Shown here piece after piece: positions 21,801 through 32,900 of a stretch of 52,842 bases of DNA. The DNA lies in NCBI RefSeq assembly GCF_001443605.1, contig NZ_CP013118.1, positions 3,689,659 to 3,742,500 of the forward strand, given 5' to 3'. Within the stretch, counting starts at the first letter, position 1; each line of letters starts with the position of its first letter. The notes beneath the pieces were generated by a model that made no database searches, was not told the DNA's origin, and saw nothing but the letters and a program-made list of their open reading frames with translations. Source of the DNA: Salinivirga cyanobacteriivorans. Lineage in GTDB: Bacteria > Bacteroidota > Bacteroidia > Bacteroidales > Salinivirgaceae. Both the position numbers and the translations under genes were made by a program.

Positions 21801-22424
21801 AGCATTGTCTCTGAATCTTTGTAGTGCTTCCTGATCAACCAATTTCGCCATTTCCTCGGTTGTTGGTGCTTCTACCTTTTGAATTTCGTGCGAATTTCTG
21901 AAACCATCAAAGAAATGTAAAAATGGCACGCGTGATTTTATTGATGCCAGGTGCGCAATTGGCGCAAGGTCCATAATTTCCTGAATGCTTCCTGTTGCCA
22001 ACAGTGCAAATCCTGTTTGGCGTGTAGCCATAACGTCGCTGTGGTCACCGAATATTGATAATGCCTGGGCGGCCAAACTACGAGCCGATACGTGAAATAC
22101 GCCAGGTAATAATTCTCCGGCAATTTTATACATATTGGGTATCATCAGCAATAAACCTTGCGATGCTGTAAAGGTCGAAGTAAGGGCTCCACCCTGTAAG
22201 GAACCATGAACTGCACCTGAAGCGCCACCTTCTGACTGAAGTTCTGCTACTTCTACTTGTTCACCAAATATGTTTTTTCTGCCAAATGCTGCCCATTCAT
22301 CAATGTATTCTGCCATTGTAGATGAAGGCGTAATCGGGTAAATCGCTGCTACCTCACTAAACATATATGCTACATGCGATGCAGCATAGTTACCGTCACA
22401 GGTAATAAAGTTCTTTTTAGCCAT
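18891..22424 (-). CDS. nifJ: Pyruvate:ferredoxin (flavodoxin) oxidoreductase, single-chain
   Basis: This enzyme oxidises pyruvate to acetyl-CoA and CO2 and reduces ferredoxin or flavodoxin, the central step of pyruvate use in anaerobes. The 1177-residue protein is the fused homodimeric type. Domain order: N-terminal pyrimidine-binding TPP domain (YPITPSSTMAEYIDEWA), the transketolase C-like and gamma domains, two 4Fe-4S ferredoxin clusters (CIQCNLCANACPHA and CTGCGVCEDVCPSK), and the C-terminal TPP domain with the third-cluster Cys pair (CAGCGETPYIKT) and the Mg/TPP motif GDGWAYDIGYGGLDHV...NTGGQSS. All expected cysteines seem present. The gene stands alone on the - strand. Reduced ferredoxin made here could supply an [FeFe] hydrogenase, consistent with hydF nearby. 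Confidence 0.97.
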   Translation of the reverse strand: MAKKNFITCDGNYAASHVAYMFSEVAAIYPITPSSTMAEYIDEWAAFGRKNIFGEQVEVAELQSEGGASGAVHGSLQGGALTSTFTASQGLLLMIPNMYKIAGELLPGVFHVSARSLAAQALSIFGDHSDVMATRQTGFALLATGSIQEIMDLAPIAHLASIKSRVPFLHFFDGFRNSHEIQKVEAPTTEEMAKLVDQEALQRFRDNALNPEHPVTRGTAQNPDIYFQTREVANPFYDQLPDIVEEYMQEIKKTTGREYHPFTYYGADDAEDIIIAMGSVTDTIKEVIDYKVAKGEKVGMMSVHLYRPFSAKYFFKALPKSVKNIAVMDRTKEPGAHGEPLYLDIVELFKDEANAPKIIGGRYGLSSKDTTPAQIFSVFENLQKKESKNYFTIGIVDDVTNHSLEVGKDINVSPEGTYSAKFYGIGSDGTVGANKNSIKIIGETTDKFCQAYFSYDSKKSGGVTTSHLRFGDKPIRSPYLVNAPDFVACHVPAYLDSYDMLKGLKKGGTFLLNSIWDEEETKKRLPNSVKKYLAENDIKFYIINATKIAEEIGLGNRTNTIMQSAFFKISEVIPYDKAVEEMKNFIVKSFARKGDEIVNMNNAAVDQGGEKVHKVEIPADWAKLSADDKSKDDRNIPDFVKNVAEPMNLLKGDDLPVSAFVGREDGTFPAGTTEYEKRGIAVTVPEWQMDNCIQCNLCANACPHAAIRPFLLTDDELANAPEGTEAKKAVGKGLEGLHYRIQVTPLDCTGCGVCEDVCPSKTKALVMKPLDTQKDEIERWDYMFNKVTIKEDRFNKKQNVKNAQFAQPLFEFSGACAGCGETPYIKTITQLYGDRMMVANATGCSSIYGGSAPSTPYRKNHEGKGPAWANSLFEDNAEYGFGMALGVQNLRKRMANQMTKAMNDVGAETKAAFEQWIESREDADKSKEASKAVVEALQNEKHPVAKDILSLKDYLIKKSVWIIGGDGWAYDIGYGGLDHVIASGEDVNLLVLDTEVYSNTGGQSSKSTPVGAVAKFAASGKKIRKKDLGMMAMTYGYVYVAQVAMGANPAQYLKAVKEAEAYPGPSIIIAYSPCIAHGLRNGMSKTQAEQKDAVSCGYWHLFRYNPMLEAEGKNPFQLDSKEPNWDLFQDFLKSEVRYTSLMKSFPQEAKELFKNAQENSQWRYKSYKRMASMDYSE

Positions 22425-22743
22425 ACTTTTCTGGATTTATATTTAGATTTTTTCACCTACAAAATTACATTATTTGTTCCTTTTTTCCTTATAAATATGT
22501 TGTCAAACCGTTTATTTTGACTTATATAAAAGCATTTTAAATAATAAGCTGAAATGAATATATCTACTTTTGTGTTGCTTATTGGTGTTTTTTTATTTAA
22601 AAACTAAAATTTGCACAAATAAAAAACGAATCGTCTAGAATCGATTCGCTTTTTTAAAACCAGCTATTTCTGTGCTTTTGATGGAAATTTATAATTAATC
22701 CACAATAGTTTTAATTTATATTAATAGATTTTGCAAATGTTTC
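22425..22743. other. 319-bp AT-rich region upstream of nifJ
   Basis: No gene is seen here. It holds the nifJ promoter region on the - strand, including a TAATTTTG match to the phylum -7 element (complement of 22460-22467) but no -33 partner at the right distance. Near the far side is the terminator of the lipoprotein gene (22621-22655). The rest is unassigned. Confidence 0.6.
22621..22655 (-). terminator. Terminator of the Cys-rich lipoprotein gene
   Basis: CGAATCG and CGATTCG form a 7-bp stem around an 8-base loop, extended by flanking A6 and T6 tracts; read on the - strand it ends in a T-run. It lies about 90 bases beyond the stop at 22744. Confidence 0.7.
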
Positions 22744-23268
22744 TTAGTCACCTATGTTATAGGTAGCTTCATTATTTGTTTTTACTTCCATATCACAGCA
22801 AGAATCTGAGCAGGAAAAATTGAGATTCCCGTCGGCATCAACAGTGCCTTGAACAGTGCAATTATTGCAATCACCTGTCCCCGTACATGATATGATCCAA
22901 CTCCCTCCATTTTGAGCCTTTTGGTTTGCAGGGCTTAATTTTTTGTATATTAAATTGTTACTTTCAAAATGTATTTTTCCTTTTCCTATAGCTACAGTTC
23001 TTTTTGTTTTACTATTGGCCTTTACAAAAGTAACAATGGCCGCATTGGCTTTGTCACTTTCCAAATATTCTATTGAAGTTAAGTTATCATTGACATTCAA
23101 ACCAATTAAGGTTTTAAGCTCACTAATTGAATTAGCTGCTTTAAAACCTGTGGGTGATGTAAGTTGTAGTTCTTCTTCTCCCTGTGTTTTGATTTGCTCC
23201 TGTTCGCAAGCTGCAAATAGCAGCACTAGCGAAAATGTTAAACTTAATATGAATGCTGTTTTTTTCAT
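22744..23268 (-). CDS. Small secreted lipoprotein with a Cys-rich C-terminus, function unknown
   Basis: The 174-residue product starts with a lipoprotein signal peptide (MKKTAFILSLTFSLVLLFAAC, lipid-anchored Cys21). After the anchor the sequence is acidic/polar (EQEQIKTQGEEE), which may favour export to the cell surface. The middle is unremarkable; the C-terminal 50 residues hold seven cysteines in two clusters (SCTGTGDCNNC and FSCSDSCCDMEV), suggesting disulfides or a metal site. I do not recognise the family. It lies alone between nifJ and rho, with its own terminator. The Cys spacing resembles no heme (CxxCH) or standard ferredoxin motif. Confidence 0.75.
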   Translation of the reverse strand: MKKTAFILSLTFSLVLLFAACEQEQIKTQGEEELQLTSPTGFKAANSISELKTLIGLNVNDNLTSIEYLESDKANAAIVTFVKANSKTKRTVAIGKGKIHFESNNLIYKKLSPANQKAQNGGSWIISCTGTGDCNNCTVQGTVDADGNLNFSCSDSCCDMEVKTNNEATYNIGD

Positions 23269-23361
23269 GTTAGTAAATAATTTAGTGTTTAAAATAAAAA
23301 GTAATCATGACTACATGAACAAAGTAAAAAAAAAAAACACTAATAACAAAATTTATTTAAT

Positions 23362-23390
23362 AAAAAAAGCGGATTCAATTGAATCCGCTT
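23362..23390 (-). terminator. Terminator of rho
   Basis: A 24-bp perfect palindrome, AAGCGGATTCAATTGAATCCGCTT (described as arms AAGCGGATTC and GAATCCGCTT with AATT between), is followed on the - strand by a run of seven T. It lies about 30 bases after the rho stop. Confidence 0.9.
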
Positions 23391-23417
23391 ATCTCTAATC
23401 CTTAATGTGTTATTGGA

Positions 23418-25112
23418 TTATTTATCCATTGTAAGCAAGAACTCTTCGTTCGAATTTGTCTTGTTGATTCTGTTACGCATAAAGTCCATTGCTTCTATAC
23501 TGTTCATGTCGGCAAGGTAATCGCGCAAAACCCAGATTCTGTTGATTAAATCTTTGTCGATTAACAGATCTTCGCGACGAGTACTCGATGCTGGAATATC
23601 GATAGATGGGAAAATACGACGGTTCGATAGCTTTCTGTCCAGCTGAAGTTCCATGTTACCTGTACCTTTAAACTCTTCAAATATAACGTCGTCCATTTTG
23701 GAGCCTGTTTCTGTGAGTGCCGTCGATAAAATGGTTAAGGAACCTCCATTTTCAATTTTTCTTGCTGCACCGAAAAATTGTTTTGGTTTATGTAGTGCAT
23801 TGGCATCAACACCACCAGATAGCACTTTTCCGGAAGCTGGCGATACAGTATTGAATGCCCTTGCCAGTCGTGTAATAGAGTCAAGCAGAATCACTACATC
23901 ATGGCCGCATTCGGTCATGCGTTTTGCTTTTTCATGTACAATATTGGCTACTTTCACATGCCTTTCGGCTGGTTCATCGAAAGTGGAAGATATAACTTCA
24001 GCATTTACACTTCTGGCCATATCGGTAACCTCTTCAGGTCTTTCATCGATAAGCAGAATAATCATGTAAACTTCAGGGTGGTTAGCAGCTATTGCATTGG
24101 CAATATCCTTAAGCAATACGGTTTTACCTGTTTTAGGTTGAGCAACTATTAATCCCCTTTGTCCTTTACCGATTGGTGCAAACATATCTACAATGCGTGT
24201 CGAAAGGTTGCTTTTTTTACCAGTAAGGTTAAATTTCTCATGTGGAAACAGAGGTGTCAGAAAATCAAAGGGAACCCTGTCTCTTACCTCTTCGGGTGGC
24301 CTGCCGTTAATCTGATGTACCTTTATTAAAGGGAAATATTTTTCGCCTTCTTTTGGAGGACGTATACTTCCTTCTACCGTATCACCTGTTTTAAGGCCAA
24401 ATAGTTTTATTTGTGATTGGCTTACGTAAATGTCATCGGGACTGTTAAAATAGTTATAGTCTGAAGACCTTAAGAAACCGTAGCCGTCTGACATAATATC
24501 CAACACACCACTGGCAGTAACAATACCTTCGAATTCCAATCTTTTGTTTTTATGCCGATCTGCGTTCCTGTTTTGATCGCCCTGATTGTTATCGTTCTTG
24601 GTGGGGTTTTGTTTTGGTGCTGGTCTTTGATCTTTTTCCTGGGGTTGCTTCTGTTGCCTTTTTTCTTGTATAGGCTTGGGTTTCTCCACAGGTTTTTTTT
24701 CAGCAACAGGTTCATTTTTAGCTACTGTTTCTTTTTGTGGCTTTGCAGGTTTCGTTTCAGCTTGCGCTTTTTCTGGTTTTTCAACTCTTTGTTTGCGCTT
24801 TGCTTTAGGCTTTTCTGGTTCTGCAGGTTTGGATTGTGTCTCTTGTTCCTGGGTTTCTTGTTCCTGCTTTTTTTCCTGTTTGGCCGAAACCTTTTCTACC
24901 CGGCGAACCCTGGGCCTTCTTGAACTTGCTTTTTTTTCTTTTTCCTCTGGTTGAGATTGCTTTTCTTCGGAGGCTTTAATTGCTTGCTGGTCTAAAATTT
25001 TGTAGATGAGATCCTGCTTTCGTAAAGATTCAATTTTTTTAATTTTAAGATCAGCTGCAATCTCTTTAAGTTCTGAAACAAGTTTTTTGTTCAGTTCTAA
25101 AATATCGTACAT
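23418..25112 (-). CDS. rho: Transcription termination factor Rho with long N-terminal insert
   Basis: Rho is the hexameric RNA helicase that ends transcription of untranslated RNA. Domain order in these 564 residues: an N-terminal Rho_N helix-rich part ([32 protein letters not shown], in pieces), then about 130 residues rich in Lys, Glu, Pro and Gln with no visible fold, the RNA-binding cold-shock-like domain ([20 protein letters not shown]), and the RecA-type motor with Walker [12 protein letters not shown], Walker [15 protein letters not shown] and the Q-loop region [15 protein letters not shown]. coli Rho has 419 residues; the difference is the insert, which is common in Bacteroidota. It is divergently transcribed from the gene at 25356. 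Confidence 0.96.
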   Translation of the reverse strand: MYDILELNKKLVSELKEIAADLKIKKIESLRKQDLIYKILDQQAIKASEEKQSQPEEKEKKASSRRPRVRRVEKVSAKQEKKQEQETQEQETQSKPAEPEKPKAKRKQRVEKPEKAQAETKPAKPQKETVAKNEPVAEKKPVEKPKPIQEKRQQKQPQEKDQRPAPKQNPTKNDNNQGDQNRNADRHKNKRLEFEGIVTASGVLDIMSDGYGFLRSSDYNYFNSPDDIYVSQSQIKLFGLKTGDTVEGSIRPPKEGEKYFPLIKVHQINGRPPEEVRDRVPFDFLTPLFPHEKFNLTGKKSNLSTRIVDMFAPIGKGQRGLIVAQPKTGKTVLLKDIANAIAANHPEVYMIILLIDERPEEVTDMARSVNAEVISSTFDEPAERHVKVANIVHEKAKRMTECGHDVVILLDSITRLARAFNTVSPASGKVLSGGVDANALHKPKQFFGAARKIENGGSLTILSTALTETGSKMDDVIFEEFKGTGNMELQLDRKLSNRRIFPSIDIPASSTRREDLLIDKDLINRIWVLRDYLADMNSIEAMDFMRNRINKTNSNEEFLLTMDK

Positions 25113-25179
25113 CTGAGTGTAATTTGATTATGTAAAATTGTGGTGATTATCTAAGAAGATTGACTTGGGAATTATGTGA

Positions 25180-25210
25180 CAATTATAAGCATTTAACCTA
25201 AGTTGACAAA
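25180..25210 (-). promoter_or_regulatory. Predicted promoter of rho
   Basis: Read on the - strand: TTTG, 19 bases, TATAATTG. This matches the Bacteroidota sigma-ABfr consensus (TTTG, about 19-21 bases, TAnnTTTG) with one mismatch in the -7 element. The rho start codon is about 65 bases downstream. Confidence 0.55.
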
Positions 25211-25355
25211 ATTTTTTTTGAAAAAAGTGCTTCATAAAAAAGTTGTTACATGTAGATTTGTTTTTATTTTTTTAGTTATATTGACCGATAATGTACCGTG
25301 TTTATTTTTATTGATGAGATAATCGGTTGATTTTTAATTTAATACACACTAATAT

Positions 25356-28328
25356 ATGCTAACATCCATTTACCGCGAATTTATACAATCAAAGAAGTAT
25401 TTTGATAAGGAAACCATGTTTAAGGCACTGATGCAAAAACGTATTTATCGTGTTTTGCTTATTTGTAGCAATTATGATGCCTACATGCTTGAGGAGGACG
25501 GACGTATTGATGAGCAAATTTTTAAAGAATATGTTTCGCTTAACCTGCGCTATCCACCTGTTTTTGTACAGGCAAATTCTGCCACAAAAGCTTTTAAAAT
25601 ACTTGAAGATGGTAATATCGATCTTGTAATATCGATGTTGAGTGTACGTGAAACCGATGCTTTTCAGTTGTCTAATCAAATCAAAAGTCATTACCCTGAA
25701 ATTCCAATCGTTGTACTTACCCACTTTTCACGAGAAGTAAGTATGCGGCTTCAGAATGAGGACCTTAGTTCTATTGATTATGTTTTCTCGTGGCTGGGAA
25801 ATGCCGATTTGCTTCTGGCTATTGTAAAGCTTATCGAAGATAGAATGAATGTGGACAGGGATGCTAATGAAATTGGTGTACAGGTGGTGCTGCTTGTAGA
25901 AGACTCCATTCGTTTTTACTCCAGCTATCTCCCAAATCTCTATAAAGTTATTTTCCACCAGAGTGAAAGATTTATGCAAGAGGGTTTGAATGAGCACCAG
26001 CGGATGATCAGGAAAAGGGGAAGACCAAAAATTCTTTTGGCTACTTCTTATGAGGAGGCCATCGAATTCTATAATAAGTACAGAAATAATATGTTGGGCG
26101 TTATTTCTGATATCAGGTACTCGAAAGATAACATGAAGGATCCGCATGCGGGGTTTAAATTGTGCGAACATGTGAAAGCTGACAATTCCTATTTACCTTT
26201 TCTTTTGCAGTCTTCAAGACCTCAGAACAGAACCATTGCAGATAAATTAAATGTGGGTTTTTTAGATAAGAATTCAAATAAACTTTCATTAGAGTTGCGC
26301 GATTATGTGATTAACAATTTTGCGTTTGGAGACTTTATTTTTAAAAATCCACGTACGGGAGAGCAGGTTGCAAGAGCTCGTGATTTGGTTAGTTTTCAGG
26401 AGGCGGTGCGGAAAGTGCCTGCAGAGAGTCTGCGTTTCCATAGTCAGCGACATGATTTTTCGAAATGGTTAAAAGCCCGATCGCTGTTTTCACTTTCCAA
26501 TATTTTCTCAAGGGCCTCTGCTACAGATTTCGATACAATAGAAGATGTGCGCGAGTATGTACTTAAAGAAATTTCAAGATACAGAATTAATCGTGGCAGG
26601 GGAATTATCTCAAAATTCGAAGGCGATGGTTTTGATGAGTATTCTATTTTTTCCAGAATCGGAGAGGGCTCAATTGGTGGCAAAGCCAGGGGTCTGGCTT
26701 TTGTAGATAATATCATTAAAAAGCACAAAATATTTTATAAATATGAAAATATCATCATCAGCATTCCCCGTACCATTGTATTGTGCACGGATGTTTTTGA
26801 TGAGTTCATGACCAATAATAATCTTTACGAAATCGCACTACTCGATTTAGATGACGAAGTAATCCTGCAACATTTTTTAAATGGTGCCTTACCGCATCAC
26901 GTAAAAGAGAAATTAAAAGCGTTACTTTCCAAAACCAGTACCCCATTGGCCATACGTTCTTCAAGCTTACTTGAAGACAGCCATTACCAGCCATTTGCAG
27001 GTATTTATTCTACCTATATGATTCCTTATATAAAGGAGGATGAGGAGATGCTTGAGATGCTTTACAGGGCCATAAAAAGTGTATATGCCTCGGTTTTTTA
27101 CCGGAGCAGTAAGGCATATATGGAAGCAACGAAAAATGTAATTGATGAGGAAAAAATGGCCATTATTTTACAGGAGGTGACGGGTTCCAGATATGGAGAC
27201 CGGTTTTACCCGACCATTTCAGGTGTTGCACGTTCGGTGAATTTTTACCCAATTGAACCCGAAAAACCAGAAGATGGCATCACCTCCATTGGCCTTGGTT
27301 TAGGGAAAATTATTGTAGAGGGCGGCAAAACATTGCGTTTTTCTCCCAAATACCCCAAAAAGGTATTGCAGCTGTCAACACCGCAAATGGCTTTGACAGA
27401 AACGCAGAAGAAATTTTATGCGCTGAGCATGAACCCTGAGGATTATATCGATTCTACCGATGATGGAATTAATATGGAGGAGTTCAGTATAAAAGAGGCC
27501 GACAAAGATGGGGCAATAAAAAAAATATGTTCAGTGTATGATTTTCAGGACAATATTGTGAGGGATGGGGCATATGGTAAAGGAAAAAAACTAATTACCT
27601 TCTCAGGGATACTGAAATATAACTCTTTCCCCTTAAGCGATATTCTTAATACTTTATTGCATGTGGGGCAAAAAGAGATGAATCATCCTGTAGAAATTGA
27701 ATTTGCTGTAAATCTCGATACAGGAGATGACTGTCCGGATATTTTTAGTTTCTTGCAAATTAGGCCGATCGTTGAAGCGTCTGATACACTAAACTTTGAT
27801 CTGGGGGAAGTCAATGAAGAAGAGTGTATCCTTGTATCAGAAAAGGCGTTAGGCAATGGAATAATTGATGATTTATACGATTTTATTTATGTAAAACCCG
27901 ACAGTTTTAATCCGGAAAAAACCAAGCAAATTGCTGAAGAGCTCGATGATTTGAACCGAAAATTCAGAGAGGAAAACAAAAACTATATTCTTGTAGGACC
28001 TGGTCGCTGGGGCTCTTCAGACCCCTGGCTGGGCGTACCTATAAAATGGAGCCAAATATCGCAGGCAAGACTAATTGTTGAGTCGGGCTTACCTAATTAT
28101 CGCATAGACCCGAGCCAGGGTACGCATTTTTTCCAGAACCTGACCTCTTTCCGTATCGGTTATTTTACAATCAATCCATTTATGAATGATGGCAAATACG
28201 ATGTGGAGTTTTTGGATAATCAACCGGCAGTGTTCGAAACTGATTATATCAGACATGTGCAATTTTCGCAACCGGCAGTAGTTAAAATTGAGGCAAAAAG
28301 AAACAAGGGCATTGTCCTGAAACCATGA
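25356..28328 (+). CDS. Receiver-like x2 plus PEP-synthase ATP-grasp domain protein, function unknown
   Basis: This 990-residue protein has an unusual order. Residues 31-165 look like a response-regulator receiver but lack its key residues: the phospho-acceptor position is Met94, the acidic pair is C-S-N, and the lysine is Trp146. Residues 177-320 look like a second receiver that keeps them: Glu182/Asp183, Asp252, Ser286/287 and Lys305. Residues 430-807 match the PEP/pyruvate-binding ATP-grasp half of PEP synthase (GSIGGKARGLAF, LAIRSSSLLEDS, FAGIYSTYM, SGVARSVN, ending QIRPIVE). The phosphohistidine swivel and TIM-barrel domains of true PEP synthase are missing; residues 808-990 (ILVGPGRWGSSDPWLG) are of unknown kind. 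A search would probably label it PEP synthase, but it cannot run that full reaction as built. It stands alone, divergent from rho, and upstream of gdhA. Confidence 0.8.
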   Translation: MLTSIYREFIQSKKYFDKETMFKALMQKRIYRVLLICSNYDAYMLEEDGRIDEQIFKEYVSLNLRYPPVFVQANSATKAFKILEDGNIDLVISMLSVRETDAFQLSNQIKSHYPEIPIVVLTHFSREVSMRLQNEDLSSIDYVFSWLGNADLLLAIVKLIEDRMNVDRDANEIGVQVVLLVEDSIRFYSSYLPNLYKVIFHQSERFMQEGLNEHQRMIRKRGRPKILLATSYEEAIEFYNKYRNNMLGVISDIRYSKDNMKDPHAGFKLCEHVKADNSYLPFLLQSSRPQNRTIADKLNVGFLDKNSNKLSLELRDYVINNFAFGDFIFKNPRTGEQVARARDLVSFQEAVRKVPAESLRFHSQRHDFSKWLKARSLFSLSNIFSRASATDFDTIEDVREYVLKEISRYRINRGRGIISKFEGDGFDEYSIFSRIGEGSIGGKARGLAFVDNIIKKHKIFYKYENIIISIPRTIVLCTDVFDEFMTNNNLYEIALLDLDDEVILQHFLNGALPHHVKEKLKALLSKTSTPLAIRSSSLLEDSHYQPFAGIYSTYMIPYIKEDEEMLEMLYRAIKSVYASVFYRSSKAYMEATKNVIDEEKMAIILQEVTGSRYGDRFYPTISGVARSVNFYPIEPEKPEDGITSIGLGLGKIIVEGGKTLRFSPKYPKKVLQLSTPQMALTETQKKFYALSMNPEDYIDSTDDGINMEEFSIKEADKDGAIKKICSVYDFQDNIVRDGAYGKGKKLITFSGILKYNSFPLSDILNTLLHVGQKEMNHPVEIEFAVNLDTGDDCPDIFSFLQIRPIVEASDTLNFDLGEVNEEECILVSEKALGNGIIDDLYDFIYVKPDSFNPEKTKQIAEELDDLNRKFREENKNYILVGPGRWGSSDPWLGVPIKWSQISQARLIVESGLPNYRIDPSQGTHFFQNLTSFRIGYFTINPFMNDGKYDVEFLDNQPAVFETDYIRHVQFSQPAVVKIEAKRNKGIVLKP

Positions 28329-28406
28329 CATTTATCAGCTTTTGCAAGTCTTTGTGATATGTGTTAAAAAACAATAATAAAAAGTGAATTTTCTGTTAAC
28401 TTTTCA

Positions 28407-28437
28407 TTGGAAATGATAAATGTTTCCTATTACTTTG
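28407..28437 (+). promoter_or_regulatory. Predicted promoter of gdhA
   Basis: TTG at 28407-28409, 20 bases, then TTACTTTG at 28430-28437, one mismatch from the TAnnTTTG -7 element of this phylum. The gdhA start is 59 bases further on. Confidence 0.5.
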
Positions 28438-28484
28438 TAAACGACAATAATTATTTGTCGAATCATTGATTAATGTTCTTATAA

Positions 28485-29834
<1,350 letters not shown>

Positions 29835-29858
29835 ACATCAATCAAACATAACTTCAGA

Positions 29859-29888
29859 AGCCGCTGTGAGAACAGCGGCTTTTTTTTG
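29859..29888 (+). terminator. Terminator of gdhA
   Basis: AGCCGCTGT and ACAGCGGCT form a perfect 9-bp stem with a GAGA loop, followed by seven T. It lies 24 bases after the gdhA stop. Confidence 0.93.
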
Positions 29889-29992
29889 TCACAAAATCGG
29901 ACGTTTTTTTATTTTATTTATTTATTCATGGGTTTCTCCTTATTTTAGTATGGATAATTCGGTTATCAATGTTGAACTAAAATAAGTGAACT

Positions 29993-32900
29993 ATGAGTTT
30001 TAAAACTTTTCTGTTGACGCTTTTCCTGGGGGTTTTTGTATTCTGCTCACCCCACGAAAGCCTTGCTAAGAAAAAAGATAAAGATGAAAAAGCGGCCAAA
30101 GATACTTTGGTCGGAAAATTAAACGCTTTTAAATGGCGCAGTCTCGGACCAGCCTGGGCGAGCGGACGTATTGCCGATTTTGCCGTAAATCCTGATAATT
30201 ATTCTGAATATTATGTAGCTGTTGCATCGGGAAATGTATGGAAAACTACCAATCACGGCGTAACTTTTAAGCCTATATTTGATAATTACGGTGCCTATTC
30301 CATTGGTTGTGTTACCATGGATCCTAATAACCATAATGTGGTTTGGGTTGGAACCGGCGAGAATAATCACCAGCGTGCCCTCGGGTATGGCAATGGTGTG
30401 TATAAATCTGTTGATGGTGGCCAGTCATTTAAAAATATGGGGCTGAAAGAGAGTCGCCAGGTAGGCGATATTGTTATTGATCCCCGTAATTCCGATATCG
30501 TTTTTGTGGCAGCAGAAGGTTCTGCATGGGGTCCCGGTGGAGAGCGCGGCCTTTATAAAAGTATTGATGGTGGCGAAAACTGGAAAAAAGTAATTGATAT
30601 CTCTAAACACACCGGAGTAAACAACGTGGTTATTGATCCTGTGAACCCCGATATCATGTATGCAACATCAGAGCAGCGCAGAAGAACCCACTACACAAAA
30701 ATTGGTGGAGGTCCTGAATCTGCAGTATATAAATCAACCGACGGTGGTGATACATGGCGTAAAATAATGAAAGGTTTGCCAGGTGTGCATATCGGAGGTA
30801 TGGGCATTGCTGTTTCGCCGGTTGACCACAACGTGGTATACCTGATTATGCAGGCTGCTAAAGGTAAAAGTGGTTTTTACCGGTCTACTAATCGTGGAGA
30901 GAGCTGGCAGCGCATGAGTGATCATAGTTCAAGCGGACAATATTATAACGAAATCTATTGTGATCCCGTTGATGTTGATAAAGTATACTCAGTAGAGACT
31001 TTTACACATTATACACTCAATGGAGGTAAAACATGGAAACGGTTATCCACAAGTAATCGTCACGTAGATGATCATGCACTGTGGATTAATCCAAACGATA
31101 ACCAGCACTTTATTATTGGTGGTGATGGTGGTATTTATGAAACTTATGACGGAGGAAAACACTTTAATTTTAAAGCCAACCTTCCTGTTACACAGTTTTA
31201 TCGCGTTGCTGTCGACAATGAGTATCCGTTCTACAATGTTTATGGTGGAACACAGGATAACAATTCTATGGGCGGACCGTCTCAAACTACAAGCAGCAAG
31301 GGTATAAGAAACGCCGATTGGTTCGTAACCATGGGCGGTGATGGATTCTTTGCAGCCATTGATCCTACCGATCCTAATATTGTTTATACTGAGTATCAAT
31401 ATGGTAACATGTACCGTTACGACAAAAAATCGGGCGAAACTGTTAAGATTAAACCTTTGGAAGGTAAGGATGAAAAAGCCTATAAATGGAACTGGAACAC
31501 ACCTTTAATTCTTAGTCCGCACGACCATAAGACTTTGTACTGTGCGGCCAATAAAGTATTTAAATCAACTAATCGCGGCGATAGCTGGGAGGTAATAAGT
31601 GATGATCTTACGGCACAAATCGACCGTAATACATGGAAAGTGATGGGTAAATACTGGAGTGCAGAAGCAGTAGCTAAAGATGTTTCTACCTCACAGTTCG
31701 GAACCATTGTTTCGTTGGTTGAATCACCGGTTCAGGAGGGTCTTTTATTTGCTGGAACTGATGATGGAGTAATTCAGGTAACTGAAAATAGCGGCGAAAC
31801 CTGGACAAAAGTTACCGATTTCCCGGGTGTCCCTGAACATACCTATGTGAGCGATATTTTTGCCGATCGCTTTAATGCAAATGTTGTTTACGCTACGTTT
31901 AATAATCATAAAAGAGATGATTTTAAACCCTATATTCTGAAAAGTACGAATAAAGGGCGCACATGGGATATTATGGTAGAGGGTTTGCCCGAAAATGGTC
32001 CGGTTCATACCATTACACAGGATCATTTGAATAAAAATTTACTTTTTGCCGGAACAGAGTTTTCTGCCTGGTTTAGTCTTAACGGCGGTAAAAAATGGCA
32101 TAAGTTAAGTAAAGGTCTGCCCGCTATTGCTGTAATGGATATGGCTATTCAACCACGCGAGAATGATTTGGTAATTGCCACGTTTGGTCGCGGATTTTAT
32201 GTTATTGACGATTACGCACCATTAAGAAACATCACTGAAGAGATGCTCAAAAATGAGGCGCATTTGTTCGATGTGCCTAATGCATTGCAATACGTGAAAA
32301 CACGTGGCCGATACAATCAGGGATCTGATTATTACTATGCTAAAAATCCAAAATTTGGTGCGGTATTTACCTATTATCTGAAAGATGCTCCAGAAACAAA
32401 ACGCCAGGAGCGGAGAAAGAAGGAGCAGAAACTTTTTAAAGAAGGTGAACGTATTCCTCAGCCAACATGGAGAGCTCTTGAAAAAGAGGAGTTGGAAGAA
32501 CAGGCCCACCTGATTTTTACTATTAAAGATGAAAAAGGAAATATTGTACGTAAAATCAATAAAAGACCATCAAAAGGTGTGAACCGCATAAACTGGGATT
32601 TACGCTACACAGCGCTTTACCCAATGTCTGAGAAAGATGAATTTAATCCGGTTAAAACCGGTGGCTCAGGAGTGATGGCCGCACCTGGTCAATATTCAGT
32701 GGAACTTGCATTGTGGGACGATGGTAAAGAAAAAACACTGGCAGGTCCAAAAACTTTTAAAGTAAATGCACTGGACAACACCACATTGCCAGCTGATGAC
32801 CGAACCGAACTTATGGCATTCCAGAATAATGTAATGAACATGTACGGAGCTGTAAGAGGGGCTGATTACCTGAATAAAGAGTTGATAAAGAAAGTAGCTA

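Noticed and set aside
22425..22743. A small RNA or hidden small gene in the 319-bp gap
   Set aside because: Apart from the terminator and a lone -7-like element, no start codon with a convincing frame or structured RNA was found.
24552..24954. Phe/Leu-rich frames on the + strand opposite the Rho insert
   Set aside because: They mirror the low-complexity Lys/Glu codons of the insert; a membrane protein is not credible there.
25284..25327. ACCGAT/ATCGGT inverted repeat upstream of the gene at 25356
   Set aside because: Only 6 bp per arm with a 32-base gap; too weak to call an operator.
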